Shown here: positions 15,129-24,277 of the stretch, in pieces
How positions within the stretch are numbered: position 1 is the stretch's first letter
Layout: the number at the start of each line of letters is the position of its first letter
From: Methylococcus sp. Mc7
GTDB taxonomy: Bacteria; Pseudomonadota; Gammaproteobacteria; Methylococcales; Methylococcaceae
NCBI RefSeq assembly: GCF_019285515.1
Contig: NZ_CP079095.1
Location: forward strand, 1,550,001 to 1,614,000
Reading direction: 5' to 3'
Length of the DNA stretch: 64,000 nucleotides
The notes under the pieces: generated by a model
What the model saw: only the letters and a program-made list of their open reading frames with translations
The model's database searches: none
Told to the model about the DNA's origin: nothing
Program-made: the position numbers and the translations under genes

Positions 15129-16577
15129 TTAGTCTGTTTTAGCCGAGAGTCGCTCGTCCTGCCATCCCCCTCCAAACGCCCGATACAGCGAAACCAGCGA
15201 AACCAGCGTTGCGGTCCGGGCTTTGACGTTTTGATCCAGGGCCGAGAGTCTGCCGCTTTTGGCATCGAGCACCGAAAGGTAGTCGCCGGCCCCCCGTTCA
15301 TACAGCGCCTCGGCCGAGCGCCGGGCCTGTTCCGCCGCGGCTTCCGCCTGCAGCAGGCGGGCGTGGCGTTCGCTGGCGGTGCGATGGGCTAGATAGGCGT
15401 TTTCGACGTCCTCCAGCGCGAGCAGGAAGGTCTTTTCGTAATTCGCCGCCACCTGGTCGAGCCTTGCATCGGCGGCCGCGATCTGCGAGCGGATGCGCCC
15501 CGCATTGAAGACCGGTGCGGTCAGGCCCGAGCCGAGCGCATAGACGCTTTCCGCGAGGCTGGGAAAACCGCCGACCGCCAGGGCGCCGAAGCCGCCGCTG
15601 GCCGACAGCACCAGTTTCGGCAGCAGGTCGGCGCGGGCCGCCCCCAGGCTGGCTGCGGCGGCGAGGACTTCGGCCTGGGCCTGGCGGAGGTCGGGCCGCT
15701 GCACGAGCAGGCTCGACGGCAGCAGTTGGGGAATGGAGGGGGCCGAGGCCGGCAACGGACGGGAGGCGGCCAGCCTGGCTTGCAGTGCCTGCGGTGGTTG
15801 GCCGGTCAGGATGCTCAGGCGGTGGATCAAACGGACGGCGGTTTCGTTCAGCGCCGGCAGGGCCGCCTCCGCGCTTTGCAACAGCGCTTCCTGGCCTGCG
15901 ACGCCCGCTTCGTTGGCGAGGCCGGCGCGGTAGAAGGCCTTCAAGGCTTTCAGCCGCTCGCGCTGCACCGCGAGATTGTCTTCGAATATGGCCGTCTGCC
16001 GCTGCACTCCGCGCAGTTCCAGGTAGTTCGTCGCCACCTGCGCCAGGAGGCCGACCTGGGCCGCGTGTAGCGTTTCTTCCACGCCCAGCGCCTGGGCCGC
16101 CGCCGCTTCGGCTTCCAGGTGGCGCTGGCCGAACAGGTCCAGCTCCCAGCGCGCGGAGAGGCCGCCGGTGACCATGTCGGCGGTGGGCGTGATCAGTTGG
16201 TATCCCTGCGAGCCGGGCACGGCGATGATGCGGTCGATCCGTTTTTCGCGTCCGCCGGAGGTGAAGAAATCGATGCTGGGATAAAGCGCGGATTCCGCGA
16301 CGACCACCATCGCCGCGGCCTCCCGGACCCGGGCCTGGGCACCCCGGAGGTCCTGGTTGGCGGCCAGCGCGCGGTCGATCAGGCCGTCCAGAACCGGGTC
16401 ATCGAATTTCTTCCACCAGTCTTTCAGGGCCGCAGGGTCGGATACCGGCGCCGCCGGCGCCTGAGCCCAGTTTTCGGGCACGGCCGGGGCCGGGGGGGGA
16501 TCGACCCGGGTCGGCGTGCAGCCGTACAGCAGGCTTGCGGCCAGCGCGCCGGCCAGCACCTTACGGAACGGTTTCAT
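15129..16577 (-). CDS. Outer-membrane efflux lipoprotein (NodT/OprM family)
   Basis: The 482-residue protein begins MKPFRKVLAGALAASLLYGC, a lipoprotein signal with a YGC lipobox. Two OEP repeats follow (SARWELDLFGQRHLEAEAA, then QAQAEVLAAAASLGAARADL), as in NodT/OprM channels. The start at 16577 is chosen over 16649 because AAGGAGGG sits 5 nt before it and the signal peptide then begins at residue 1. It forms the exit duct for the adjacent RND pump and periplasmic adaptor. Its last ~100 bp are duplicated at 13478-13580. Confidence 0.9.
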   Translation of the reverse strand: MKPFRKVLAGALAASLLYGCTPTRVDPPPAPAVPENWAQAPAAPVSDPAALKDWWKKFDDPVLDGLIDRALAANQDLRGAQARVREAAAMVVVAESALYPSIDFFTSGGREKRIDRIIAVPGSQGYQLITPTADMVTGGLSARWELDLFGQRHLEAEAAAAQALGVEETLHAAQVGLLAQVATNYLELRGVQRQTAIFEDNLAVQRERLKALKAFYRAGLANEAGVAGQEALLQSAEAALPALNETAVRLIHRLSILTGQPPQALQARLAASRPLPASAPSIPQLLPSSLLVQRPDLRQAQAEVLAAAASLGAARADLLPKLVLSASGGFGALAVGGFPSLAESVYALGSGLTAPVFNAGRIRSQIAAADARLDQVAANYEKTFLLALEDVENAYLAHRTASERHARLLQAEAAAEQARRSAEALYERGAGDYLSVLDAKSGRLSALDQNVKARTATLVSLVSLYRAFGGGWQDERLSAKTD

Positions 16578-16645
16578 GCGCGCCCTCCTTGGCGCGCCCC
16601 CTTCGGGCAGCCTCCGGCTGTCCAAATTCGCTCCCGACGAATTTG

Positions 16646-19600
16646 TCATGCGGCCTCCTCGCGCCGGCCGACCCTGAACCAGGCCGCGTAGAGCGCCGGC
16701 AGGAAGAACACCGTGAGCAGGGTGGCGACGGTGAGACCGCCCATGATGGCGATCGCCTGCGGAGCGAAGAAGTCGTTGGTGGACAGAGGGATCATGGCGA
16801 GGATCGCGGCCGCCGCCGTGAGCATGATCGGCCGGAAGCGGCGGACCGTGGACTCGATGATGGCGCGGCGGGTGTCGAGGCCGGCTTTTTCGTCCTGCTC
16901 GATCTGGTCCACCAGGATGACCGAATTGCGCATGATCATGCCGGCCAGGGCGATGATGCCGAGCAGCGCCACGAATCCGAACGGCGCCCGGAACAGCAGG
17001 AGGGCGAAGGCGGCGCCGATCACGCCCAGGGGCGCCGTGACGAAGACCAGGAAGGTCCGGGACAGATTCTGCAATTGCAGCATCAACAGCAGCAGCGTGG
17101 CAACGATAACCAAGGGAATCCAGACCAGAATGGATTTCTGCGCGGTCCAGGCGTCCTCCCTGGCGGCGCCGGTTTCGACGAAATAGCCGGGCGGCAGCTC
17201 GTCCAGGATGGGTTTGAGCGCCGGTTCTATCTCCGCCGCCACGTCGGGTGCCAGCATGCCGTCGGTCACGTCGGCGCGCACCGAGATCGCCGGGAAGCGG
17301 TTGCGTCGCCAGCGCACGCCGTCCTCGAACACGGTTTCGAACCGCACCAGTTGGGACAGCGGTACCGGGTTGCCGCTGCCGGCAGGCACGGCGAGGTCGG
17401 GCAGGCCGCCGGCGTCCGTCCGCAACCGGGGCTGGGCGCGCCAGACGATGTCGATGAGCTTGTCGTCTTCGCGGAGTTGTCCCACCGTCACGCCGCTGTA
17501 GTAAGCCTGCAGGGCTCGGGCGAGAGACGCGGTGCTGACGCCCAGCGTCCGTGCCTTGTCCTGGTCCAGCGCCAGGCGCAGCGAGGGAATGCGCTCGTGC
17601 CAGTCGTCGTTCACGTCCACGGTATGCGGATTGGCGCGCATGACCGCCGCCACCCGGTCGGCGACGCCGCGGACCACGGCGGGGTCTTCGCCGAACACCC
17701 GGAATACCACGGGATAGTCCATCGGCGGGCCGACGTTGAGCCGCATGGCGCGCCCGCGCACTTCCGGAAAATCGGCGGCCAGTGCCTCGCGGACCCGCCG
17801 CATCACCCGTTCACGGGCGCCGTTGTCGCCCGTCATCACCACGAATTCGGCCAGATTGGCATTGGCGAGCTGCTGCACGATGAGCAGGAAAAAGCGTGGG
17901 CTGCCGCCGCCGATATAGGTGGCGTAATTCAGCACATCCGGGTCTTTGGCCAGAACCGCCTCCATCCGCTTGGCCGCGGCTTCGGTCTGGGCGAAGCTGC
18001 TTCCCTCGGGCAGCCACAGGTCGATCACGACTTCCGGCCGGTTCGACAGCGGGAAAAACTGCTCCGGCACCCGGCTCAAGGCCGCGATGCCGACGGCGAA
18101 CAGCGTGGCCGTCGCCAGGATCACCTTGCCGCGGTGCTCGACGCAGGCCGACACCCATCCCCGCAGGCGGTTGTAGAAGGGTGTGTCGTAGAGTTCGTGG
18201 GCGAAGCCGGCTCCGGCGCCTTTCGGTCGGAGCGCCATGAATCCCAGGTAAGGCGTGAAAATCACCGCGCCGAACCAGGACAACAGCAGCGAGAGCCCCA
18301 CCACCTGGAAGATCGCTTGCGTGTATTCGCCGGCCTGTGAACGGGCCAGGCCCACCGGCAGGAAGCCGGCGATGGTGATCAGGGTGCCGGTGAGCATCGG
18401 AAAGGCGGTGGCGCGGTAGGCGAAGGTCGCGGCCCGCATCCGGTCCCAGCCTTCCTCGAGCTTCCGGGCCATCATCTCGATGGCGATCATGGCATCGTCC
18501 ACCAGCAGGCCCAGCGCCAGGATCAGCGCGCCCAGGGAGATGCGGTGCAGGGCGATGCCGGCCAGCAGCATGCCGAGCAGGGTGGCGGCCAGTACCAGGG
18601 GCACCGTCAGCGCGACGACCGCACCCGCCCGCAGCCCCAGACTTAGAAAGCTGACCAGGAGCACCGCCGCCAGGGCTTCGAAGAAAGTGCGCTTGAATTC
18701 GCCGATGGAGCGTCGGACGACCTGTGCCTGGTCGGCGATCTTTTCCACCTCGATGCCCACCGGCAGCTCGCTTTCGATGCGCTTCAGCGTGGCGTCCAGG
18801 GCTTTTCCCAGCGCCAGCACGTCGCCTTTCCTGTTCATGGCGATGCCCAGCCCGATCACGTCCTTGCCGTTGAAACGCATCCGGAATTCCGGCGGGTCGG
18901 CGTAACCGCGCTTGACTTCGGCGAAGTCACCGACCCGGAAGGTCCGGCCGCCGACGCGCACCGCGAGATTCGCCACGTTTTCCACCGAGTCGAAGGCCCC
19001 GCTGATCCGGATCGGTAGATCGCCCGCGGCGGTGTACACCGTTCCCGCGGGCGCCATGGCGTTCTGGGTCTGCAGGGCGGCGGCGACCTCCGTGGCGTCC
19101 AGTCCCAGCCGGGCCATCTTCTTGTCGGAAAACTCGATGTAGATCTTTTCGTCCTGGGCACCGATCAGGTCGGCCTTTTCCACGTCCTTGACCCGCAGTA
19201 TCTGCTGACGGGCGGCGTCGACCTGATCCTTGAGCCGGGCGTAATCGAAGCCTTCGCCGGAAAAGGCGTAAACCAGGCTGTAGGTGTCGCCGAATTCGTC
19301 GTTGAAGAAGGGGCCGATGACGCCCTGCGGCAGTGTCATCCGGATGTCGCCGATTTTCTTGCGGACCTGGTACCAGATGTCGGCGACCTCTTCCGGCGAG
19401 GTCTCCTCGCGCGGCACCACGAAGATCAGCGATTCTCCCGGCTTGGAATAACTCCGCAGGTGGTCGAGGTCCGGAAGCTCCTGGAGCTTTTTTTCCAGGC
19501 GGTCGGTGAGCTGCTGCTCCACCTCGCGTGCGGTCGCGCCCGGATACAGCGTCTTCACCACCATCAGGCGGAAGGTGAATTCCGGATCCTCCCGCTGTTC

Positions 19601-19705
19601 CAGGCGGAAATAGGCGAAAAGCCCGCCCAGCAGGATGAGGGCCATGAGGAAACCGGTAAAGGCGCGGTGTTCCAGCGCCCATTGGCTCAGGTTGAATCCT
19701 TTCAT
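16646..19705 (-). CDS. RND-family efflux pump inner-membrane subunit
   Basis: The protein of about 1,019 residues starts MKGFNLSQWALEHRAFTGF. It has the RND layout: one N-terminal helix, a large periplasmic loop, helices 2-6 (LSLGALILALGLLVDDAMIA, the GLLVDDA region with the proton-relay aspartates), a second loop, and a final helix bundle (GIIALAGMIMRNSVILVDQI). The sequence resembles HAE-type multidrug pumps. The start overlaps the stop of the adaptor gene and the stop overlaps the possible long start of the NodT gene, so all three are coupled. Substrates are unknown. Confidence 0.92.
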   Translation of the reverse strand: MKGFNLSQWALEHRAFTGFLMALILLGGLFAYFRLEQREDPEFTFRLMVVKTLYPGATAREVEQQLTDRLEKKLQELPDLDHLRSYSKPGESLIFVVPREETSPEEVADIWYQVRKKIGDIRMTLPQGVIGPFFNDEFGDTYSLVYAFSGEGFDYARLKDQVDAARQQILRVKDVEKADLIGAQDEKIYIEFSDKKMARLGLDATEVAAALQTQNAMAPAGTVYTAAGDLPIRISGAFDSVENVANLAVRVGGRTFRVGDFAEVKRGYADPPEFRMRFNGKDVIGLGIAMNRKGDVLALGKALDATLKRIESELPVGIEVEKIADQAQVVRRSIGEFKRTFFEALAAVLLVSFLSLGLRAGAVVALTVPLVLAATLLGMLLAGIALHRISLGALILALGLLVDDAMIAIEMMARKLEEGWDRMRAATFAYRATAFPMLTGTLITIAGFLPVGLARSQAGEYTQAIFQVVGLSLLLSWFGAVIFTPYLGFMALRPKGAGAGFAHELYDTPFYNRLRGWVSACVEHRGKVILATATLFAVGIAALSRVPEQFFPLSNRPEVVIDLWLPEGSSFAQTEAAAKRMEAVLAKDPDVLNYATYIGGGSPRFFLLIVQQLANANLAEFVVMTGDNGARERVMRRVREALAADFPEVRGRAMRLNVGPPMDYPVVFRVFGEDPAVVRGVADRVAAVMRANPHTVDVNDDWHERIPSLRLALDQDKARTLGVSTASLARALQAYYSGVTVGQLREDDKLIDIVWRAQPRLRTDAGGLPDLAVPAGSGNPVPLSQLVRFETVFEDGVRWRRNRFPAISVRADVTDGMLAPDVAAEIEPALKPILDELPPGYFVETGAAREDAWTAQKSILVWIPLVIVATLLLLMLQLQNLSRTFLVFVTAPLGVIGAAFALLLFRAPFGFVALLGIIALAGMIMRNSVILVDQIEQDEKAGLDTRRAIIESTVRRFRPIMLTAAAAILAMIPLSTNDFFAPQAIAIMGGLTVATLLTVFFLPALYAAWFRVGRREEAA

Positions 19706-20808
19706 GGCCGGCCGGCCGAGTCGGGGAGGATGCGCACTTTCTGGCCTTCGGCCAGGCGCTGCACGCCGGCGCTCACCACGAGCTGGCCGGGCACCAGTCC
19801 TTCGACGGCGACGCGCTCCGCGCTCAAGACCCCGCTCAGCCGGACGGGCACCGACCTGACCGTGAGCCGCGCCTCGTCCACCAGCCAGACGCGTGGGGGT
19901 TCGGGCTGTTGCTGGGGGCTGAACACGGCCGAGAGCGGGATCGCCGCTCCTTCCGGCCCGGCTGCGTCGATCCAGAGGGTCGCGGTCATGCCGAGGCGGG
20001 CGGTGTCCCGGCCTTCCAGCAGGGTCGCCCGGACCCGGTAGGTCCGGCTCGCCGGATCGGCCGCCGCGGCGATCTCGCGGATGCGCGCCTTGAGCCGCCG
20101 CCCGTCGGCCCAAAGCGTCACCGCCGCCTCCTGCCCCGGATGGATCCGTCCGACGCGATGCTCGGGAATGTCGACGCTGACCTCCTGTTCGTCGAGCCGG
20201 GCCAGCGTGAGCACCGGCTGGCCGGCGGCGAGCACCTGGCCGGTTTCCGCCGAGACCCCCGTCACCACTCCGTCCCGGTCGGCGCGCAGCTCGGTGTAGT
20301 CCACCTGGTTGGCCGCCTGGCCGAGCTGGGCTTCGAGCGCGGCCACGCGTTCCTTCGCGGCGGTGAAAGCGGTGCGGCGGCGATCGAATTCGGGAGGGCT
20401 GACGACGCGCTGGTCCAGAAGTTCACGGTATCGCTGAAGGTCTTCGCGGGTGAACTCCAGGTCCGCCCGGGCGGAGACCAACTGGGCCTTGACGGTTTGC
20501 ACGGCCAGCTTGTAGTCGGTGTCGTCGAGGCTGGCCAGCAACTGGCCTTTCCGGACCGTGTCGCCCAGCTCGACCGGGCGGGAAGCCAGCTTTCCGGCGA
20601 CCCGGAAGGACAAGGCGGTCTCGTGGCGGGCCTTGATTTCGCCGGCGAAGCTCATGGCGGCGGAACCGGTGTCTGCGGTGACCCGGAAGGTGACGACCGG
20701 CCGGGTCTGGTCCGGTCCCCCGCGGCTGTCGGAGCAGGCCGCGAGAGTCGACAGAATCGCGAGGAGGATGAAAGTTCCCGGTTTCCGCGGAATCGTGTCG
20801 TATGTCAT
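19702..20808 (-). CDS. RND efflux periplasmic adaptor (membrane fusion lipoprotein)
   Basis: The 368-residue protein starts MTYDTIPRKPGTFILL, with a lipobox ILSTLAACSD. The usual HlyD/MFP order follows: a biotinyl-lipoyl half (RVAGKLASRPVELGDTVRKG), an alpha-helical hairpin (about residues 95-160), the second lipoyl half (DRDGVVTGVSAETGQVL) and a beta-barrel domain. The start at 20808 is chosen because it gives a proper lipoprotein signal. It is the first gene of the efflux operon. The 144 bp upstream to 20952 hold its likely promoter. Confidence 0.9.
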   Translation of the reverse strand: MTYDTIPRKPGTFILLAILSTLAACSDSRGGPDQTRPVVTFRVTADTGSAAMSFAGEIKARHETALSFRVAGKLASRPVELGDTVRKGQLLASLDDTDYKLAVQTVKAQLVSARADLEFTREDLQRYRELLDQRVVSPPEFDRRRTAFTAAKERVAALEAQLGQAANQVDYTELRADRDGVVTGVSAETGQVLAAGQPVLTLARLDEQEVSVDIPEHRVGRIHPGQEAAVTLWADGRRLKARIREIAAAADPASRTYRVRATLLEGRDTARLGMTATLWIDAAGPEGAAIPLSAVFSPQQQPEPPRVWLVDEARLTVRSVPVRLSGVLSAERVAVEGLVPGQLVVSAGVQRLAEGQKVRILPDSAGRP

Positions 20809-20952
20809 GGAGGATTCCCTGGCCCGGGCAGCCGAGGCGGGGAAGCAGGGGCTTCCGCGGGCGTAAAGTCCTGAAGGTTGGGCGGCGGCGTGACTCGCAA
20901 GGCGGGCGATGCATTTCATAACGCTTTTTCCCTGTTCATGGCAAGGGGAAAA

Positions 20953-22305
20953 TCAAACGGGAAAACACCGGCCGAATGCCTGAAGCAGCCCCGGAGCGCC
21001 CCTGAAGCGTATTTTCCGGCGCAGCAGTGCCCCGACGAGGTTGACTTCGCCCGCGAGGAAGCCGAGCCAGGTCTTGCCGTCCGCCGTGAGCCGGAAATCG
21101 GGCCGGCCGTGGAGGCCCTCCCGGACCTCGAGCGTCCGGTCGCGGATCACGACGGTGGCGTCGAGCGTTTCCTCACCGGTGAACCTGAAATGGTAGGTCG
21201 CACGAAGGCCCGTGGCCCGGCCGCGCTGAAACACCAGCGGCAGTCCGCTCAGGAAGGTCCGTACCGAGGCGGGCCGGAGGGTGTTCCGCACCCGTTTGGC
21301 GGACTTATGCGGAAACCGGCGGCGGACGTGGTCTTCCGCGTCGGAACCGGCGATCACGTATACCGTTTCGGACTTGTCCTGCAGCGGGCGCATCACGTCG
21401 GCGATGAAGCGTTTCCGATCCTCCAGAAACGGGCGGACCACGTCTTCCCCCGCCGGGCACACCGACAGGCAATAGGCCGCCTTGTAGTTCGCCCCGAAGG
21501 AGAGGCTCTGCCACAGGGACACCGATTCGGCATCGGAGACCTTTTTCCGGTAACGCGCCGCGCTTGTGCTGGCGGCGACCGTTTCGGCCCAGTCGGCGAA
21601 GCCTCCCATGAATTCCCGGTAGTTGTGGGTGTAACAGGCGGAAAAATCGAAATGGCCGTCCGCCCCGATCGCTCCCGTCGGGCAGGCGCCGACGCAAAGT
21701 TTGCATTCGAGACAGGGATTGTAGTCGATGGGGCGGGATTCATGGTCGACCGTGGCATCCAGGACCACCGTGCCGAGCAGGATGAAGCTGCCGAAAACGG
21801 GATGAATGACGTTCCGGTGCAGGCCCATCCGGCCCAGTCCCGCGGCTTCGGCCACCGGCTTGTGGGAGATCAGCCACATCCTGGCTGGCCACCGGTCTGC
21901 TTCCATCGGGAATCCGACGGCGGTGTTGGCGGCGCGGACGCCGTGCCGCTCCAATGTCTGGACGATCCGTCGGCCGGTCTCGTTGACCGCATCCGCCGAC
22001 TGGTGGAATTCGAGATTGGCGACGGAACGGGCGGGCGCCCGGATGTTTTCGCGGTTCATGCGGCAGACGAAACTCAGCAGGGTTTTCGCATAGGGAAAGG
22101 CCCGCAGGATGTCGTCCCGCTGCGGCGCCATTTCGGCGCGTTCCATGCCGACGAATCCGACATCCTCGGCGCCGGCCTCCAGGGCAATCTTGCCGAGCCA
22201 GGCGGCCTCGAGCGCCGGTGTGTCCTTCGCCTGTACCGGAGGCGTATCCAACAGGCGTCTTACCGTGGGATGGTTTTGCAGACCTTTCGCAGGGGTGTGG
22301 TTCAT
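20953..22305 (-). CDS. QueG-like 4Fe-4S protein with C-terminal SCP2 lipid-binding domain
   Basis: The 450-residue protein resembles epoxyqueuosine-reductase-type iron-sulfur proteins. The middle part has GLGRMGLHRNVIHPVFGSF, and the cluster motif CLECKLCVGACPTGAIG (CxxCxxCxxxCP) is followed by a second cysteine group, YCLSVCPAGED. Residues about 340-450 resemble an SCP2 sterol-carrier domain (TYHFRFTGEETLDATVVI, LRLTADGKTWLGFLAGEVN-like). True QueG lacks the SCP2 domain, so this is not the tRNA enzyme but probably a reductase for a hydrophobic substrate; that is inference. A perfect 12-bp palindrome lies 36 bp upstream, and a MarR gene follows in the same direction upstream. Confidence 0.75.
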   Translation of the reverse strand: MNHTPAKGLQNHPTVRRLLDTPPVQAKDTPALEAAWLGKIALEAGAEDVGFVGMERAEMAPQRDDILRAFPYAKTLLSFVCRMNRENIRAPARSVANLEFHQSADAVNETGRRIVQTLERHGVRAANTAVGFPMEADRWPARMWLISHKPVAEAAGLGRMGLHRNVIHPVFGSFILLGTVVLDATVDHESRPIDYNPCLECKLCVGACPTGAIGADGHFDFSACYTHNYREFMGGFADWAETVAASTSAARYRKKVSDAESVSLWQSLSFGANYKAAYCLSVCPAGEDVVRPFLEDRKRFIADVMRPLQDKSETVYVIAGSDAEDHVRRRFPHKSAKRVRNTLRPASVRTFLSGLPLVFQRGRATGLRATYHFRFTGEETLDATVVIRDRTLEVREGLHGRPDFRLTADGKTWLGFLAGEVNLVGALLRRKIRFRGAPGLLQAFGRCFPV

Positions 22306-22340
22306 GGCTGTCGACCTCCGCCGTCGAGCCGGTGTAAAAA

Positions 22341-22352
22341 GTGTATATACAC
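22341..22352. promoter_or_regulatory. Palindromic operator, likely MarR target 1
   Basis: GTGTATATACAC is a perfect 12-bp palindrome in the 66-bp gap between the marR-type gene and the Fe-S/SCP2 gene it precedes. A 10/12 match lies in front of the marR gene itself (22866-22877). Confidence 0.55.
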
Positions 22353-22371
22353 ATAAATGGCGAAAAAAATT

Positions 22372-22836
22372 TCACCGCGCCAAGGCGGCTTCGACCAGCG
22401 TCGCCATGTTATCCCTCAAGGATTGCAACCGGTCGGGCCCGAGTTTCGCCATCAGCCGGGCCTGGGCTTGCTGCCAAAGCGGGTAGGCCTGCCGAAGGAC
22501 GGCGAGGCCTTGCTCCGTGATTGCGACCCGTCTGGTCCGGCGGTCCGCGCCCGGAGCCACGGCGACGAGTCCTTGCTTTTCCAGCACGTTCAGGTTGCGG
22601 GTCAGTGTCGTCCGGTCCATCACGGCCATTTCGGCCAGCCGGGTCACCGTCACCGGCCCGGCCATTCTCGCCGCCACCAGGAGGGAAAACTGCGTGCCCC
22701 GAATACCGGCGGGACGCAAGGCGTCGTCATAGTGCTGGCCGACCGCGCGCATGGCCTTGCGCAGGTTGAATCCCGTGCAATCCATGCACATCTGGTAATC
22801 CGGTTCGTGCTCGGCAGCGGTTTCGGGGGGAAGCAA
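22372..22836 (-). CDS. MarR-family transcriptional regulator
   Basis: The protein has a MarR winged-helix core: SLLVAARMAGPVTVTRLAEM, then the recognition region MDRTTLTRNLNVLEKQGLV and the wing DRRTRRVAITEQG. The N-terminus has C-x-x-x-M-C-M-D-C, a cysteine-rich start that might sense a metal or oxidant. The start is uncertain: TTG 22836 gives 154 residues, and ATG 22791 gives a shorter but plausible form beginning MCMDC. It reads toward the Fe-S/SCP2 gene, and similar palindromes precede both genes, so it probably represses itself and that gene. Confidence 0.85.
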   Translation of the reverse strand: MLPPETAAEHEPDYQMCMDCTGFNLRKAMRAVGQHYDDALRPAGIRGTQFSLLVAARMAGPVTVTRLAEMAVMDRTTLTRNLNVLEKQGLVAVAPGADRRTRRVAITEQGLAVLRQAYPLWQQAQARLMAKLGPDRLQSLRDNMATLVEAALAR

Positions 22837-22865
22837 GGTCGCACTCTTTCGTCATCGATGATAAG

Positions 22866-22877
22866 GAGTATATGCAC
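22866..22877. promoter_or_regulatory. Palindromic operator, likely MarR target 2
   Basis: GAGTATATGCAC lies 30 bp upstream of the longest marR start and matches the palindrome at 22341-22352 in 10 of 12 positions. Confidence 0.45.
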
Positions 22878-23036
22878 CTATTGTCTCATGTCAATGCCGA
22901 TGCGGAGCGAGGATGGCGGCGGGGCGCCGGCCGCAAGAAATATAGGACGGATGAGCCGTCCCGCCCAAAACGACGGGGATTGAGGAAGTCCATTCTTGAC
23001 CGGGGGACGCCACGTCCCTCGGTTTTGGCGGGAGGT

Positions 23037-23339
23037 TTATCTTCCGCAGTCGTATGCCTTGGCTGTCGCGATGCCGTTGAATGTTCCGGATGATTTGAGG
23101 TCGCCCCAGACGATGTGGCTCGCGCCGATTTGGGAGGCCTCCCTTTCGGCGGATGCCTTGGCCTGGGGCTGCCAACTCCCCAGGTTCTTGCCGTAGCCGG
23201 AGGATCCCATGACGGTTTTCAAGAACCGGCAGCTCTTGACGTCGTTTTCGGTGACGATATCGGGTTTGGCAGGGGCCTGCCCGGCCAGGAGGCCAATGGT
23301 CAGCGCGATGCCCAATGTGGTTGTCGTTTTGGTAAGCAT
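23037..23339 (-). CDS. Small exported conserved protein (100 aa)
   Basis: The protein begins MLTKTTTTLGIALTIGLLAG with cleavage probably after QAPA. The mature part reads VTENDVKSCRFLKTVMGSSGYG ... QIGASHIVWGD ... ATAKAYDC, with two cysteines at the ends. The pattern resembles the small DUF4156-type periplasmic/lipoprotein family, which has no established function; that assignment is tentative. A GAGGAACG purine stretch precedes the ATG. Confidence 0.65.
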   Translation of the reverse strand: MLTKTTTTLGIALTIGLLAGQAPAKPDIVTENDVKSCRFLKTVMGSSGYGKNLGSWQPQAKASAEREASQIGASHIVWGDLKSSGTFNGIATAKAYDCGR

Positions 23340-23639
23340 GGAGCGTTCCTCTTGGACGGGGTCTTGGCGTCACTGTCGAATGCATCAAAGAGGTGCATAA
23401 AATTGATTTGCACCAATGATGTGCGCAAGATCATATTACGTATCGTCTCAAAACGAAACCTCGGACTTATTCTTTTTTCGGTCAGTCGCGGGTTTCGTTA
23501 TGCTTTGGGCGGGCAAGCCTTTCTCTTCCGGATGGCCGCCGGGGGCTGGTTGGTAGGGTGTTCGGAGGATTCATTGCCCCATAATGGGGCTAGGCCCCGG
23601 GCTGGGGCGGCCGCGCCCTGGCGGGAGTGATTGAAAGTG
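23340..23639. other. 300-bp intergenic region without a convincing gene
   Basis: This AT-richer stretch lies between the small exported protein and the GST gene. It contains a GC-rich palindromic part near 23575-23610 (CCCCATAATGGGG followed by CTAGGCCCCGGGCTGGGG) that could form hairpins. No gene is supported on either strand. Confidence 0.5.
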
Positions 23640-24269
23640 TCAGCCCTGGGCCGCGGCGAGTTCCGCGTCCAGCGCTCGGACTTTCACTGTCGCCTCGCGG
23701 GCATTGGCCCGGTCGATGTAGGCCTGGATCGCGGGCAGTGCCGGCACGAGGCCGAATTTGACCGTCCAGTCTAGCGCCGTACCCCACAGCACATCGGCAG
23801 CGGAGAATTTTTCCCCCAGCAGATAAGGCCCTCGGGACAACTGATCGGTCAGCGTTTTCAACACCGTCTCGTAATCGCCGTAGGGCGACATCTGCCGCGG
23901 CGGGGCCTCGCGCTGCTGGGCGCGGTCGATGAGCGCGGGTTCGAAACTGCATCCGTAGAATGCCAACCAGCGCAGGTAGGGGCCGCGCAAGGCATCGCCG
24001 ATCGGCGGCCCGAGACCGGCTTCCGGGTAAAGGTCGGCGAGATAAAGATAAATCGCCACCTGTTCGGTGACGACGGCCTCGCCGTGCTTGAGCGCGGGCA
24101 CCTTGCCCATGGGGTTGACGGCGAGATACGCGGGTTCGTGCTGCTCCCCGGTTTTCAGATTGAGAATGCGCAGTTCGTAGTCGGCGCCGAGTTCTTCCAG
24201 CAGCATGAGCGTGCCGGTGGAGCGGCTGTGGGGCGCATGGAACAGTGTGAGGTGGCGGTCGGCGTTCAT
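23640..24269 (-). CDS. Glutathione S-transferase family protein
   Basis: The 209-residue protein has the thioredoxin-like N-domain of GSTs: LTLFHAPHSRSTGTLMLLEE with the candidate catalytic Ser/Thr near residue 16, VNPMGKVPALKHGEAVVTE with the cis-proline, and YLADLYPEAGL. The helical C-domain contains GPYLLGEKFSAADVLWGTAL. The start at 24269 follows the VOC gene by 8 bp on the same strand, so they are probably co-transcribed. The substrate is unknown; a detoxification role is plausible. Confidence 0.88.
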   Translation of the reverse strand: MNADRHLTLFHAPHSRSTGTLMLLEELGADYELRILNLKTGEQHEPAYLAVNPMGKVPALKHGEAVVTEQVAIYLYLADLYPEAGLGPPIGDALRGPYLRWLAFYGCSFEPALIDRAQQREAPPRQMSPYGDYETVLKTLTDQLSRGPYLLGEKFSAADVLWGTALDWTVKFGLVPALPAIQAYIDRANAREATVKVRALDAELAAAQG

Positions 24270-24277
24270 GGGAGCCT

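Larger units (their letters stand above)
14912..15232. repeat. Direct repeat copy B (native copy, contains the efflux gene 3' end)
   Basis: Second copy of the composite repeat at 13289-13580. Here the sequence runs without a break into the complete outer-membrane efflux gene on the minus strand, so this is the original location. The tail between the palindromic element and the intron piece has extra units of CCTTCGCGTGA compared with copy A. Confidence 0.85.

Noticed and set aside
20953-22305. Annotation as queG (epoxyqueuosine reductase)
   Set aside because: The C-terminal SCP2-like domain and altered second cysteine group differ from true QueG.
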